The translations under genes were made by a program, and so were the position numbers. Below the pieces are notes generated by a model. That model did not search any database. It saw only the letters and a list, made by a program, of their open reading frames with translations, and was not told where the DNA came from. From positions 1-5,747 of the forward strand of contig JAPSGM010000130.1 of the NCBI GenBank assembly GCA_031177555.1: DNA of 5,747 nucleotides, written 5' to 3'. Below are positions 1 through 5,747 of the stretch, one piece after another (the first letter of the stretch is position 1; each line of letters opens with the position of its first letter). The stretch is from Chloroflexota bacterium. GTDB taxonomy: Bacteria; Chloroflexota; Limnocylindria; QHBO01.

Positions 1-1
1 C

Positions 2-328
2 GGGGAGCCGCGGGCCTTGGCGGCCGTCGACGACGTGGGCACCTGGTTGGGCATCGGTCTCGCCGGCCTGGTGAACATCTACAACCCGGCGATGGTCGTC
101 CTGGGCGGCCACTTTCAGCGCATCCACCCGCTCGTTGCCGATCGCGTCGCGCACGTCCTCGACGAGCGGGCACTGCGTCCGTCGCGCGACGCGGTCACCA
201 TCGTGCCCGGCCTGCTCGGCGTGGACGCTCCGCTGCTCGGTGCCGCGGAGCTGGCGCTGGAGCCGCTGCTGGCGAATCCTGCCGACCGACTGGAGCGGGC
301 CGCGAAGCCCGCGCTGCGGACGGCCTGA
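2..328 (+). CDS. xylR: ROK-family protein, C-terminal part; probable xylose repressor XylR (5' end outside window)
   Basis: The reading frame is open from the left edge and stops at TGA 326-328, giving 108 residues of a C-terminus. Seen: LGIGLAGLVN followed by NP and VVLGG (residues 16-36 of the fragment), then a stretch ending in LLGVDAPLLGAAELAL. Known: this helix and glycine-strand pattern, followed by a closing helix that carries a G-A-A-x-LA motif, is the conserved end of ROK proteins, which include sugar-responsive repressors (XylR, NagC, Mlc) and sugar kinases. The N-terminal winged-helix domain and the ROK zinc-binding motif would lie upstream and cannot be seen, so repressor versus kinase is not shown directly. 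Inference: its position immediately before xylF, on the same strand, favours a xylose-responsive XylR. A TTG at 17-19 is in frame but is internal to the conserved domain and is not a start. Confidence 0.8.
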   Translation, partial: GEPRALAAVDDVGTWLGIGLAGLVNIYNPAMVVLGGHFQRIHPLVADRVAHVLDERALRPSRDAVTIVPGLLGVDAPLLGAAELALEPLLANPADRLERAAKPALRTA

Positions 329-337
329 ACCAATGAT

Positions 338-390
338 CCTTCCCCTCATCCCGGCGCGCGTGGGCGCAGATCGCGCAGCCTCCGGGAAGG
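338..390 (+). terminator. GC-rich hairpin after the ROK gene, possible terminator
   Basis: Inverted repeats start 10 bases after the ROK stop codon. CCTTCCC (338-344) matches GGGAAGG (384-390), and TCCCGG (349-354) matches CCGGGA (382-387); the two pairings compete for 384-387. An inner GCGCG (356-360) can pair with CGCGC (372-376). There is no T-tract after the stem, so it is not a classical intrinsic terminator. Its position between the regulator gene and the xylF leader is what suggests a role in ending or attenuating transcription. Confidence 0.25.
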
Positions 391-415
391 CGGACGAAGC
401 GCGACGAGGAGGGGG

Positions 416-433
416 TTGACACGAGAGTAGCCT
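416..433 (+). promoter_or_regulatory. Possible xylF promoter elements (TTGACA and TAGCCT)
   Basis: A perfect TTGACA hexamer lies at 416-421 in the gap before xylF. No good -10 hexamer sits at the usual 16-18 bp from it. A TAnnnT-type hexamer, TAGCCT, lies at 428-433, only 6 bp downstream of TTGACA, so the two cannot act together as a standard sigma-70 pair. If TAGCCT were the -10, transcription would start near 440 with a leader of about 50 nt. The gap must hold xylF expression signals unless xylF is read through from the ROK gene, but the exact promoter is uncertain. Confidence 0.25.
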
Positions 434-446
434 GATGTGTGGCACC

Positions 447-461
447 GCCATCGGGGATGGC
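447..461 (+). promoter_or_regulatory. 15-bp inverted repeat in xylF leader, candidate operator or leader hairpin
   Basis: GCCATC (447-452) and GATGGC (456-461) form a perfect 6+3+6 inverted repeat with spacer GGG. It ends 16 bases before the ribosome binding site of xylF and lies downstream of the TTGACA element. A dimeric repressor such as the adjacent ROK protein could bind here, or the RNA could fold into a small hairpin. No ROK consensus is recognised in it, so the operator role is inference from position and symmetry only. Confidence 0.3.
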
Positions 462-477
462 TCAGGTACCGACCTAC

Positions 478-484
478 GGAGGAG
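478..484 (+). promoter_or_regulatory. Shine-Dalgarno site of xylF
   Basis: GGAGGAG lies 6 nt upstream of the ATG at 491. It fixes the xylF start at 491; the in-frame GTG at 437 has no comparable site and would add 18 residues before a well-formed lipoprotein signal peptide. Confidence 0.8.
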
Positions 485-490
485 CTCACC

Positions 491-1669
491 ATGGTCACTC
501 GGAAGCTCGCGGCTGTCTTGGGCGTGTTCGCCCTGGTGCTCGCCGCCTGCGGCACCGGCACCACGTCCCAGGCACCCGGCGGGTCGCAGGCGGGGTCCAC
601 CGACTGCACGGTCGCCGTCTCCTGGAACAACTTCCAGCAACCGCGCTGGGCCGCGGCCGACAAGCCGAACATCGAGCAGGTGGTGGAAGATGCCGGCGGA
701 ACGTACATCGACGCCGATGCCGATCTCAGCAACGAGCAGCAGCTGACCGACGTCAGCAACCTCATCTCGCAGGGTGCCGACGTGCTGATCCTGCTGGCCC
801 AGGACCAGAACGCCGTCCTGCCGGCGCTGCAGGAGGCGCAGGACAACGGCATCCCGGTCATCGCCTACGACCGGCTGATCGAGGACCCGGAGATCCTCTA
901 CATCACGTTCAACAACGTCGGCGTCGGCGAGGCCGAGGCCGCGGCCATACTCGAAGAGGTCCCGGAGGGCAACTACGTCCTCATCAAGGGCGATCCGGGC
1001 GACCCGAACGCCTCGACGTTCCTGCCCCAGGGCTGGGACAACGCCGGCCTGAAGGAAAAGGTCGACGCGGGCGAGATCACCATCCTCAACGGGCCAGCGT
1101 CCGGCGAGGGCACGTGGCCCGACGACTACGGCACCTACACCGATGCGTGGGACACCGCGACGGCGCAGGAGAACATGGAGGCCATCATCGACGCCGCCAA
1201 CGCTGACGGTGAAACGATTGATGCCATCCTCGCCGAGAACGACAGCACCGCGCTGGGCGTGGTCGCCGCCCTCGAGGCGAAGAACTACGGCTTCCCGCCG
1301 CTGAGCGGCCAGGACGGCGATCCCGCCAACCTCAACAACGTGGCGCTGGGCAAGCAGTATGTCGACGTCTGGAAGAACGCCAACGAGCTCGGCAAGGCCG
1401 CCGGCCAGGCCGCGCTGGCGCTGTGCGAGGGCACGGCGGTGGAGGACATCGTCATCGACGTGGACGATTCGGTCGCGCCGCTCGAGGGCAACAGTCCGAC
1501 CGACTTCGAGACGCCGGGAGGTAACACCGTGAAGTCCGTGATTCTCCAGCCGACGCCGATCGTGGCCGAGGACCTCGACGTGGTCATCAACGCCGGCTGG
1601 TGGGCGACCAAGGAGGACATCTGCGCCGGTGTCACCGAAGCGGACCCCGGCTGGGAAGACTGCCAGTGA
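491..1669 (+). CDS. xylF: XylF, D-xylose ABC transporter substrate-binding lipoprotein
   Basis: This 392-residue protein is the extracytoplasmic xylose receptor of the importer. Seen: a lipoprotein signal peptide with basic n-region (RK at 4-5), hydrophobic core and lipobox LAAC whose Cys20 would be lipidated; then a Gly/Ser/Thr-rich linker to about residue 36. The mature part has the periplasmic-binding-protein type I (Peripla_BP_4) fold pattern. Stretches recognisable from E. coli XylF include PRW (51-53), IPVIAYDRLI (121-130), YITFNN (137-142), NYVLIKGDP (161-169), ENDSTALG (249-256) and LSGQDGD (271-277). E. coli XylF is shorter (about 330 residues); the extra length here is the lipoprotein linker and a C-terminal extension with Cys378 and Cys391, which could form a disulfide with each other or with Cys322 or Cys39. 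The start follows a strong ribosome binding site. It is the first gene of the transporter operon, with xylH 92 bp downstream. Ribose- or other sugar-binding relatives share the fold, but the motifs and neighbouring xylA and xylB support xylose. Confidence 0.94.
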   Translation: MVTRKLAAVLGVFALVLAACGTGTTSQAPGGSQAGSTDCTVAVSWNNFQQPRWAAADKPNIEQVVEDAGGTYIDADADLSNEQQLTDVSNLISQGADVLILLAQDQNAVLPALQEAQDNGIPVIAYDRLIEDPEILYITFNNVGVGEAEAAAILEEVPEGNYVLIKGDPGDPNASTFLPQGWDNAGLKEKVDAGEITILNGPASGEGTWPDDYGTYTDAWDTATAQENMEAIIDAANADGETIDAILAENDSTALGVVAALEAKNYGFPPLSGQDGDPANLNNVALGKQYVDVWKNANELGKAAGQAALALCEGTAVEDIVIDVDDSVAPLEGNSPTDFETPGGNTVKSVILQPTPIVAEDLDVVINAGWWATKEDICAGVTEADPGWEDCQ

Positions 1670-1700
1670 GCCTCGCGACGCGGAGATCGTGAGCTAGCCT

Positions 1701-1733
1701 TGCCTGCGCCTCGGACCGCCTGGGGCGCAGGTA
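1701..1733 (+). promoter_or_regulatory. Strong hairpin in the xylF-xylH intergenic gap
   Basis: CCTGCGCC (1703-1710) pairs perfectly with GGCGCAGG (1724-1731). The stem extends outward through G1702-T1732 (G-U in RNA) and T1701-A1733, and inward through T1711-G1723 (U-G) and C1712-G1722, giving about 12 pairs round a 9-nt loop. It begins 31 bases after the xylF stop and ends 16 bases before the xylH ribosome binding site. There is no following T-tract. Known: stable hairpins between a binding-protein gene and its permease genes often protect the upstream mRNA or reduce read-through, so that binding protein is made in excess. That role is inferred here. Confidence 0.6.
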
Positions 1734-1749
1734 TCTCCCACCACGAGGC

Positions 1750-1756
1750 AGGAGAG
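1750..1756 (+). promoter_or_regulatory. Shine-Dalgarno site of xylH
   Basis: AGGAGAG, with its AGGAG core at 1750-1754, lies 7 nt before the GTG at 1762. This supports a GTG start for the permease; the next in-frame ATG would remove the cytoplasmic N-terminus and part of the first membrane segment. Confidence 0.75.
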
Positions 1757-1761
1757 CCGTC

Positions 1762-3093
1762 GTGACGAATGTGGCCGACACGGCACCGGTTCCCGGAAAG
1801 AGGGAGATTCCGGCAGGGCGGCTGCAGCGGCTGCGTGACCTCGTCACCGCGACCGAGATCGACCTGCGGCTGTTCGGCATGCTCCTGGCCCTGGCCGCCA
1901 TCCTCCTCGTGTTCAATGTCCTCACAGACGGCCGCTTCTTCCGTCCGGTGAACATGGTCACGCTGTCGGTCCAGGCCGTCAGCGTGGCGATCCTGGCCAC
2001 CGGGATGGTGCTGGTCATCGTTTCGCGCAACATCGACCTGTCCGTCGGGTCGCTGGTCGGCTTCATCGCCATGACCTACGCCCTGCTGATGACCGACTGG
2101 CTGCCGAACATCCTCGGCATGGGTCCCGATTTCCCGTTTCGCTGGCTCATCGCGCTCGCGCTGGGCATCGGGCTCGGCGCCGCCTTCGGCGCAGTGCAGG
2201 GATTCATCATCGCCTACATCGGCGTGCCTTCCTTCGTGGTCACGCTGGGCGGGCTTCTCTCCATCCGGGGCGCGATCTGGTACCTCTCCAACGGGGCGGC
2301 AGTGACAGGCCTGGACCCGACCTTTCGGCTCATCGGCGGCGGCGGGCGCGGATCGATCGGCGAGACGCTCACCTGGGGGCTGGGCATCGTGGGCTGCGTG
2401 GCCGTCGTGGTGCTGTTGCTGAACGGGCGGCGCCAGCGACGCCGTTTCGGATTCCCCGTGCGGCCCGTCTGGGCCGAGGTGTTGCTCGCCGTGCTCGGCT
2501 GTGGTGCCCTGCTGGCGCTCGCCGCCTTCGCCAACGGCAACTACCTGGCGCCCGGCCTCGCCACCGAGTACGCCCGGGAGCGCGGCATCACCGAGCCGCC
2601 CGGCGGCCTCAAGGTCCCAGCCGGCTTCCCGCTGCCCATCATCCTGCTCATCGGCGTCGCGGTGGTTATGACCTGGATCGCAAAGCGGCGCAGGTTCGGT
2701 CGGTACGTCTACGCGTACGGCGGCAACCCGGGCGCCGCCGAGCTGGCCGGCATCAACACGCGCCTGACGATCCTCAAGACCTTCGTGCTCATGGGGGTCC
2801 TGGCCGCCCTCTCGGCAGCGGTCGTGGCATCCCGGCTCAACGGAGCGACCCTGGACATCGGCAGCAGCTACGAGCTGTACGTCATCGCCGCCGCCGTCGT
2901 GGGCGGGACCTCTTTCGCCGGGGGCATCGGCACCATCCCGGGCGCAGTCCTCGGGGCGTTCGTCATGCAGTCGCTGGCCTACGGCCTCAGCTTCATGGGC
3001 GTCAACTCGCCGGGCCAGAACGTCGTGGCCGGCATCGTCCTCATCCTAGCGGTGGCGTTCGACTCATGGAACCGCCGCCGCGGGACCAGATGA
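1762..3093 (+). CDS. xylH: XylH, D-xylose ABC transporter permease
   Basis: This 443-residue integral membrane protein forms the xylose channel, probably as a homodimer with the ATPase. Seen: a polar cytoplasmic N-terminus of about 35 residues, then many hydrophobic segments (roughly 37-52, 67-88, 96-110, 128-150, 152-168, 204-220, 238-256, 290-306, 338-358, 370-388, 392-410, 420-434). Family motifs of the BPD_transp_2 sugar permeases (RbsC/XylH) are present: RNIDLSVGSLVG (89-100), PSFVVTLGG (156-164), GGNPGAAELAGI (320-331, the cytoplasmic ATPase-contact region) and VVGGTSFAGGIGT (379-391). It is longer than E. coli XylH (about 393 residues), mainly through a central region at 221-290 with a basic patch RRQRRR (223-228), an extra hydrophobic segment and a polar loop. 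The GTG start is set by the upstream ribosome binding site. Its 3' end overlaps or abuts the ATPase start, implying translational coupling. The substrate is inferred from neighbours. Confidence 0.93.
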   Translation: MTNVADTAPVPGKREIPAGRLQRLRDLVTATEIDLRLFGMLLALAAILLVFNVLTDGRFFRPVNMVTLSVQAVSVAILATGMVLVIVSRNIDLSVGSLVGFIAMTYALLMTDWLPNILGMGPDFPFRWLIALALGIGLGAAFGAVQGFIIAYIGVPSFVVTLGGLLSIRGAIWYLSNGAAVTGLDPTFRLIGGGGRGSIGETLTWGLGIVGCVAVVVLLLNGRRQRRRFGFPVRPVWAEVLLAVLGCGALLALAAFANGNYLAPGLATEYARERGITEPPGGLKVPAGFPLPIILLIGVAVVMTWIAKRRRFGRYVYAYGGNPGAAELAGINTRLTILKTFVLMGVLAALSAAVVASRLNGATLDIGSSYELYVIAAAVVGGTSFAGGIGTIPGAVLGAFVMQSLAYGLSFMGVNSPGQNVVAGIVLILAVAFDSWNRRRGTR

Positions 3094-3899
3094 TGGGAGA
3101 AACCCACGAGATGGAGGGCGCAACTGCAATCCCCCTGGTCGAGATGCGGAGCATCCGGGTCTCGTACGGCGGCGTGCACGCGGTCGACGGCGTAAGCATC
3201 GACCTGCACGAGGGCGAGATCGTGGGCCTGGTGGGCGGGAACGGGGCCGGGAAGTCAACCCTCATGAAGGTGCTGTCGGGTGCCCAGCTGCCCGACTCGG
3301 GTGAGATCTACGTGGGCGGCAAGCCTGCCCACATCCAGAACCCGCGCGATGCCAAGGCGTACGCCATCGAGTGCATCTACCAGACCCTGGCGCTGTCCGA
3401 CAACCTCGACGCGCCGGCCAACGTGTTCCTCGGCCGCGAACTGACCCAGGGGGCCGGCTCGCTGGACGACTCGGCCATGGAGGACGCGACGCGGAGGGTG
3501 ATGGGCCGCCTGAACCCGAGGTTCCGTGCCTTCAAGACGCCGGTGATGTCGCTCTCCGGCGGTCAGCGACAGTCGGTGGCGATCGCGCGCGCCGTCCACT
3601 TCAACGCGCGGATCATGATCATGGACGAGCCCACCGCGTCGCTCGGTCCCGCCGAGACGGCACAGGTCCGCGACCTGGTACGCCAGCTGAAGGAGGAGGG
3701 GCTGGGCATCTTCCTCATCAGCCACGACATCCATGACGTCTACGACCTCTCCGACCGGATCAGTGTCATGTACCAGGGGCGCATCGTGGATACGGTGCAC
3801 AAGGCGAAGGTCGACACCGACGATGTGCTGGCCATGATCATCCTCGGCAAGAAGCCGGAGGAGGCCTCCTCGGAGGAGCTGGCGGAGCTCCAGATCTAG
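3090..3899 (+). CDS. xylG: Single-domain sugar ABC transporter ATPase in the XylG position
   Basis: This protein energises xylose import. With a start at 3090 it has 269 residues and one complete ABC domain. Seen: Walker A GGNGAGKST (49-57), Q-loop Gln98, signature LSGGQ (155-159), Walker B IMIMDE (175-180) with the catalytic Glu180, and H-loop His212. All catalytic residues are intact. Classical XylG and RbsA are about 500 residues with two fused ABC domains; this one stops after the first and is followed at once by the convergent xylB, so it resembles FrcA-type single-domain ATPases and should act as a homodimer. The last dozen residues are acidic (EEASSEELAE). Start choice is uncertain: ATG 3090 overlaps the xylH stop as ATGA, ATG 3093 is next, ATG 3066 overlaps xylH by 28 bases with no clear ribosome binding site, and ATG 3111 has GGGAGA (3095-3100) upstream. 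The conserved domain begins only after all of these. Confidence 0.88.
   Translation: MMGETHEMEGATAIPLVEMRSIRVSYGGVHAVDGVSIDLHEGEIVGLVGGNGAGKSTLMKVLSGAQLPDSGEIYVGGKPAHIQNPRDAKAYAIECIYQTLALSDNLDAPANVFLGRELTQGAGSLDDSAMEDATRRVMGRLNPRFRAFKTPVMSLSGGQRQSVAIARAVHFNARIMIMDEPTASLGPAETAQVRDLVRQLKEEGLGIFLISHDIHDVYDLSDRISVMYQGRIVDTVHKAKVDTDDVLAMIILGKKPEEASSEELAELQI
3858..3891. terminator. Palindromic cluster at the xylG/xylB tail-to-tail junction, possible bidirectional terminator
   Basis: A perfect 14-bp palindrome, GAGGAGGCCTCCTC, lies at 3858-3871. It is followed by the hairpin GGAGCT (3875-3880), loop GGCGG, AGCTCC (3886-3891). Both lie in the last codons of the ATPase gene, just before the two facing stop codons (3897-3899 on + and 3904-3902 on -). 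With only 2 bp between the genes, any signal ending either transcript must sit inside coding sequence. There is no T-tract on either side, and repeated GAG/GAA-type codons for the acidic tail could produce such symmetry by chance. Confidence 0.25.
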
Positions 3900-3901
3900 C
3901 C

Positions 3902-5422
3902 CTAGCCCATGTGGGGAGCCGCCTCGGTCGAGCCGGCCGCCAGTGCACGAAAGGCGGGCGCCAGGGCTGGGTACAGTCCGCGGAAGCCGGGATAGGCGGC
4001 CGCGTAGACGGCGGCATCCGCGCCGGGCGACTCTGTCGGGCTGGCGCGGACAAGGGCCTCCACGGCCGCATCCACGCTGCCGAACCATCCCGCGCCGACG
4101 GCCCCCAGAAGCGCTGCGCCGTATGCCGCGCCCTCGGTGGTGTGCACCGTCGCGATCTCGACATCCAGGACGTCGGCCAGGATCTGCCGCCACGGCGCGC
4201 TGGCGGTACCGCCGCCGGAGACACGGACCTGATCGGGTCGAGCCGTGCCGGCCGCCAGCATGAGCTCAAGCCCGTCCCGCAGACCGTAGGCCACGCCCTC
4301 CAGGACGGCACGGACCATGTGCCGCCGGTCGTGCTGCAGGGTCAGGCCGACGAACGCACCTCGCGCCGATGGGTCGGGGTGCGGATTGCGCTCGCCGCTG
4401 AGGTACGGGAGGAACTGGAGCCCACCACTACCGGCGGGCACCTCGGCGGCATCGCCCGTCAGCTGCGAGAACGGCATGCCCGGCGCCAGCGCGTCCCGGA
4501 ACCAGCGCAGGCTGCCGGCCGCCGAGAGCATGACCGACATCATGTGCCATCGTCCCGGGACGGCGTGGCAGAAGGCGTGCACCCGGCCGAGCGGGTCGCT
4601 GAGGGGCCGGTCGGTGGCGGCGAAGACGACGCCGGAGGTGCCCAGCGACAGTGCGACCACGCCCGGTCCGGCAGCGCCCAGGCCGACAGCGTTGGCGCTC
4701 TGGTCGCCACCGCCCGCCACCACCGGGGTGCCAGGTGCCAGACCGCACGCCTCGGCGGCCACGCGGCCGACGACGCCGGTCACCTCCGGCCCCTCGTGGG
4801 TCGGCGGCATGAGCGCCGGGTCGATCTCGAGCGCCGCCAGTATCTCCGGCGACCAGTCGCGGGCGGCGAGGTCGAACAGTTGCGTGCCGGCGCCATCGGC
4901 CCGGTCGAGCGCGAAGTCGCCGGTGAGCCGGTAGCGCACGTAGTCCTTGGGCAGCAGCACATGGGCGACGCGATCCCAGGTCGCCGGTTCGTGGCGCTGG
5001 ACCCAGAGCAGCTTCGGGGCGGTGAAGCCGGTCAGCGCGTCGTTGCCGGTGATGGCCACCAGCCGTTCGATCCCGATGCGCTCGCGGATGAGGTCGCATT
5101 CCGCGGCCGTGCGCTGGTCGTTCCAGAGAATGGCCGGCCGCAGCGCCTCCCCGCGCTCGTCGAGGAGGACGGCACCATGCATCTGGCCGGTGAGGCCGAT
5201 GGCCGAGACCGCGGCGGCATCGACCCCTGCCTGTCCCAGGGCCGACGGCACGGCCCGGCAGGTCGCGTCCCACCACAGCGCCGGATCCTGCTCGCTCCAG
5301 CTCGGCCGCGGGGTTGCGACCGCGTACTCGCTGATGCCGATGCCACGGACCGCGCCGGCTCGGTCGACGACGACGGCCTTGGTGGCGGTGGTCGAAACGT
5401 CGATCCCGAGAGCGAGGCTCAC
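3902..5422 (-). CDS. xylB: XylB, xylulokinase
   Basis: This 506-residue FGGY-family kinase phosphorylates D-xylulose to D-xylulose 5-phosphate in the cytoplasm, using ATP. Seen: N-terminal phosphate-binding motif GIDVSTTATK (6-15), GLTGQMHG (76-83) and WNDQRT (100-105) of the sugar site, LLPKDYVRYRLTG (156-168), GGGDQSANAVG (237-247) whose Asp240 corresponds by motif to the catalytic base of xylulokinases, SLGTSG (259-264), FLPYLSGER (347-355), and the C-terminal nucleotide-binding SGGGTASAPWRQILAD (412-427) and GAAYGAALLGAVGAG (441-455). Length and motif order match full-length XylB (E. coli about 484 residues). The start is a GTG at 5422-5420, 4 nt after the xylA stop, with only a weak GGGA in the 3' end of xylA, so translation is probably coupled to xylA. 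The stop TAG (3904-3902) is 2 bp from the facing ATPase stop. Other FGGY kinases share the fold; the xylA partner and GQMHG motif favour xylulokinase. Confidence 0.95.
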   Translation of the reverse strand: MSLALGIDVSTTATKAVVVDRAGAVRGIGISEYAVATPRPSWSEQDPALWWDATCRAVPSALGQAGVDAAAVSAIGLTGQMHGAVLLDERGEALRPAILWNDQRTAAECDLIRERIGIERLVAITGNDALTGFTAPKLLWVQRHEPATWDRVAHVLLPKDYVRYRLTGDFALDRADGAGTQLFDLAARDWSPEILAALEIDPALMPPTHEGPEVTGVVGRVAAEACGLAPGTPVVAGGGDQSANAVGLGAAGPGVVALSLGTSGVVFAATDRPLSDPLGRVHAFCHAVPGRWHMMSVMLSAAGSLRWFRDALAPGMPFSQLTGDAAEVPAGSGGLQFLPYLSGERNPHPDPSARGAFVGLTLQHDRRHMVRAVLEGVAYGLRDGLELMLAAGTARPDQVRVSGGGTASAPWRQILADVLDVEIATVHTTEGAAYGAALLGAVGAGWFGSVDAAVEALVRASPTESPGADAAVYAAAYPGFRGLYPALAPAFRALAAGSTEAAPHMG

Positions 5423-5426
5423 GCCG

Positions 5427-5747
5427 TCAGTCCCGGCCGGCAGCCCAGATACGCTGGTTCACGACGTTCTCCAAGCGCTCCTGGCCGCCCGACACCGGCC
5501 GCGGCTCGATGCCGTCCTCCACCACCCGGCGCTCCAGGTCTGCCAAGTCCAGGTCGCGCCCCAGGATGGCGCGGCCCAACTCTCCCTCCCAACCGGCGTA
5601 GCGGGCCTCCCGCAGCCGTTGCAGCTCGCCCGACTGGTGGAGGTCGGCGGCCACCAGGAGGGATCGGGCCAGCGTGTCGATGCCGCCGATGTGGGCATGG
5701 AACAGATCGTTGCGGTCGATGCTCTGGCGGCGCAGCTTCGCGTCGAA
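5427..5747 (-). CDS. xylA: XylA, xylose isomerase, C-terminal part (5' end outside window)
   Basis: The frame is open from the right edge to TGA 5429-5427, giving the last 106 residues. Known role: isomerises D-xylose to D-xylulose, a metal-dependent cytoplasmic tetramer. Seen: the fragment opens with FDAKLRRQS, whose Asp corresponds to the metal-binding Asp339 of E. coli XylA, then DLFHAHIGGIDTLAR, RYAGWEGELG, and a closing SGGQERLENVVNQRIW that parallels the E. coli ending SGRQEQLENLVN. These mark the longer group II xylose isomerases; the Streptomyces-type group I enzymes have a different ending. The other metal ligands and the catalytic His lie outside the window. A GTG at 5654-5652 is in frame but internal, encoding Val. 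It is the upstream partner of xylB, 4 nt away, in a xylA-xylB operon. Confidence 0.93.
   Translation of the reverse strand, partial: FDAKLRRQSIDRNDLFHAHIGGIDTLARSLLVAADLHQSGELQRLREARYAGWEGELGRAILGRDLDLADLERRVVEDGIEPRPVSGGQERLENVVNQRIWAAGRD

Noticed and set aside
437..490. Upstream GTG (437) as the xylF start
   Set aside because: It would put 18 mostly polar residues before a textbook lipoprotein signal peptide, and has no ribosome binding site, whereas GGAGGAG sits 6 nt before ATG 491.
439..1206. Plus-strand open frame inside xylF in another frame
   Set aside because: Arg/His/Gly-rich shadow translation with no recognisable domain; the xylF frame explains the region.
3897..3905. Frameshift or premature stop truncating a two-domain XylG
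   Set aside because: The sequence beyond the stop in all plus frames shows no second ABC domain; it is the coding end of the intact xylB on the other strand.
3255..4193. Long open frame on the minus strand across the ATPase gene and the end of xylB (312 codons)
   Set aside because: It is antisense to two well-supported genes, is dominated by Arg/Gly/His residues as expected from shadow frames in GC-rich DNA, and shows no family motif.
4317..4934. Plus-strand open frame antisense to xylB
   Set aside because: Pro/Ser/Arg-rich shadow; no ribosome binding site or motif seen and wholly inside xylB.
4428..5276. Long minus-strand open frame inside xylB in another frame
   Set aside because: Low-complexity Arg/Gly/Pro composition; xylB motifs are continuous through the same bases in the true frame.
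1..5747. A CRISPR array, tRNA, insertion sequence, phage or defence system
   Set aside because: No regularly spaced repeats, tRNA-like cloverleaf, transposase or defence motif was seen; nearly every base belongs to the xylose genes or short gaps between them.

Overview
The window holds most of a D-xylose uptake and catabolism locus from a GC-rich bacterium. Codon third positions are almost always G or C, GTG is used as a start codon alongside ATG, and Shine-Dalgarno sites are AGGAG-like. This fits a high-GC lineage such as Actinomycetota or Chloroflexota; the sequence alone does not decide between them. The xylose isomerase fragment is of the E. coli-like group II type, not the shorter Streptomyces-like group I type.

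Layout, left to right. (1) Positions 2-328 (+) are the C-terminal end of a ROK-family protein, most likely the xylose-responsive repressor XylR. (2) Positions 329-490 are a regulatory gap with a GC-rich hairpin just after the ROK gene, a TTGACA hexamer, a 15-bp inverted repeat and a strong ribosome binding site. (3) Positions 491-3899 (+) are a three-gene ABC importer operon: xylF (lipoprotein xylose-binding protein), a 92-bp gap with a strong hairpin, xylH (permease), and a translationally overlapping single-domain ATPase in the xylG position. (4) Positions 3902-5747 (-) are the catabolic pair xylA (C-terminal part only) and xylB, separated by 4 nt and pointing towards the transporter operon. 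The two operons meet tail to tail with 2 bp between stop codons.

How it works together: the lipid-anchored XylF captures xylose outside the membrane, XylH and the ATPase import it, XylA isomerises it to D-xylulose, and XylB phosphorylates that to D-xylulose 5-phosphate for the pentose phosphate pathway. The ROK protein probably represses the locus in the absence of sugar.

I see no wholly new system here. The points most worth a second look are the half-length ATPase, the hairpin between xylF and xylH, the inverted repeat in the xylF leader, and the palindrome-rich tail-to-tail junction. There are no tRNA or rRNA genes, CRISPR arrays, insertion sequences or phage genes that I can support.
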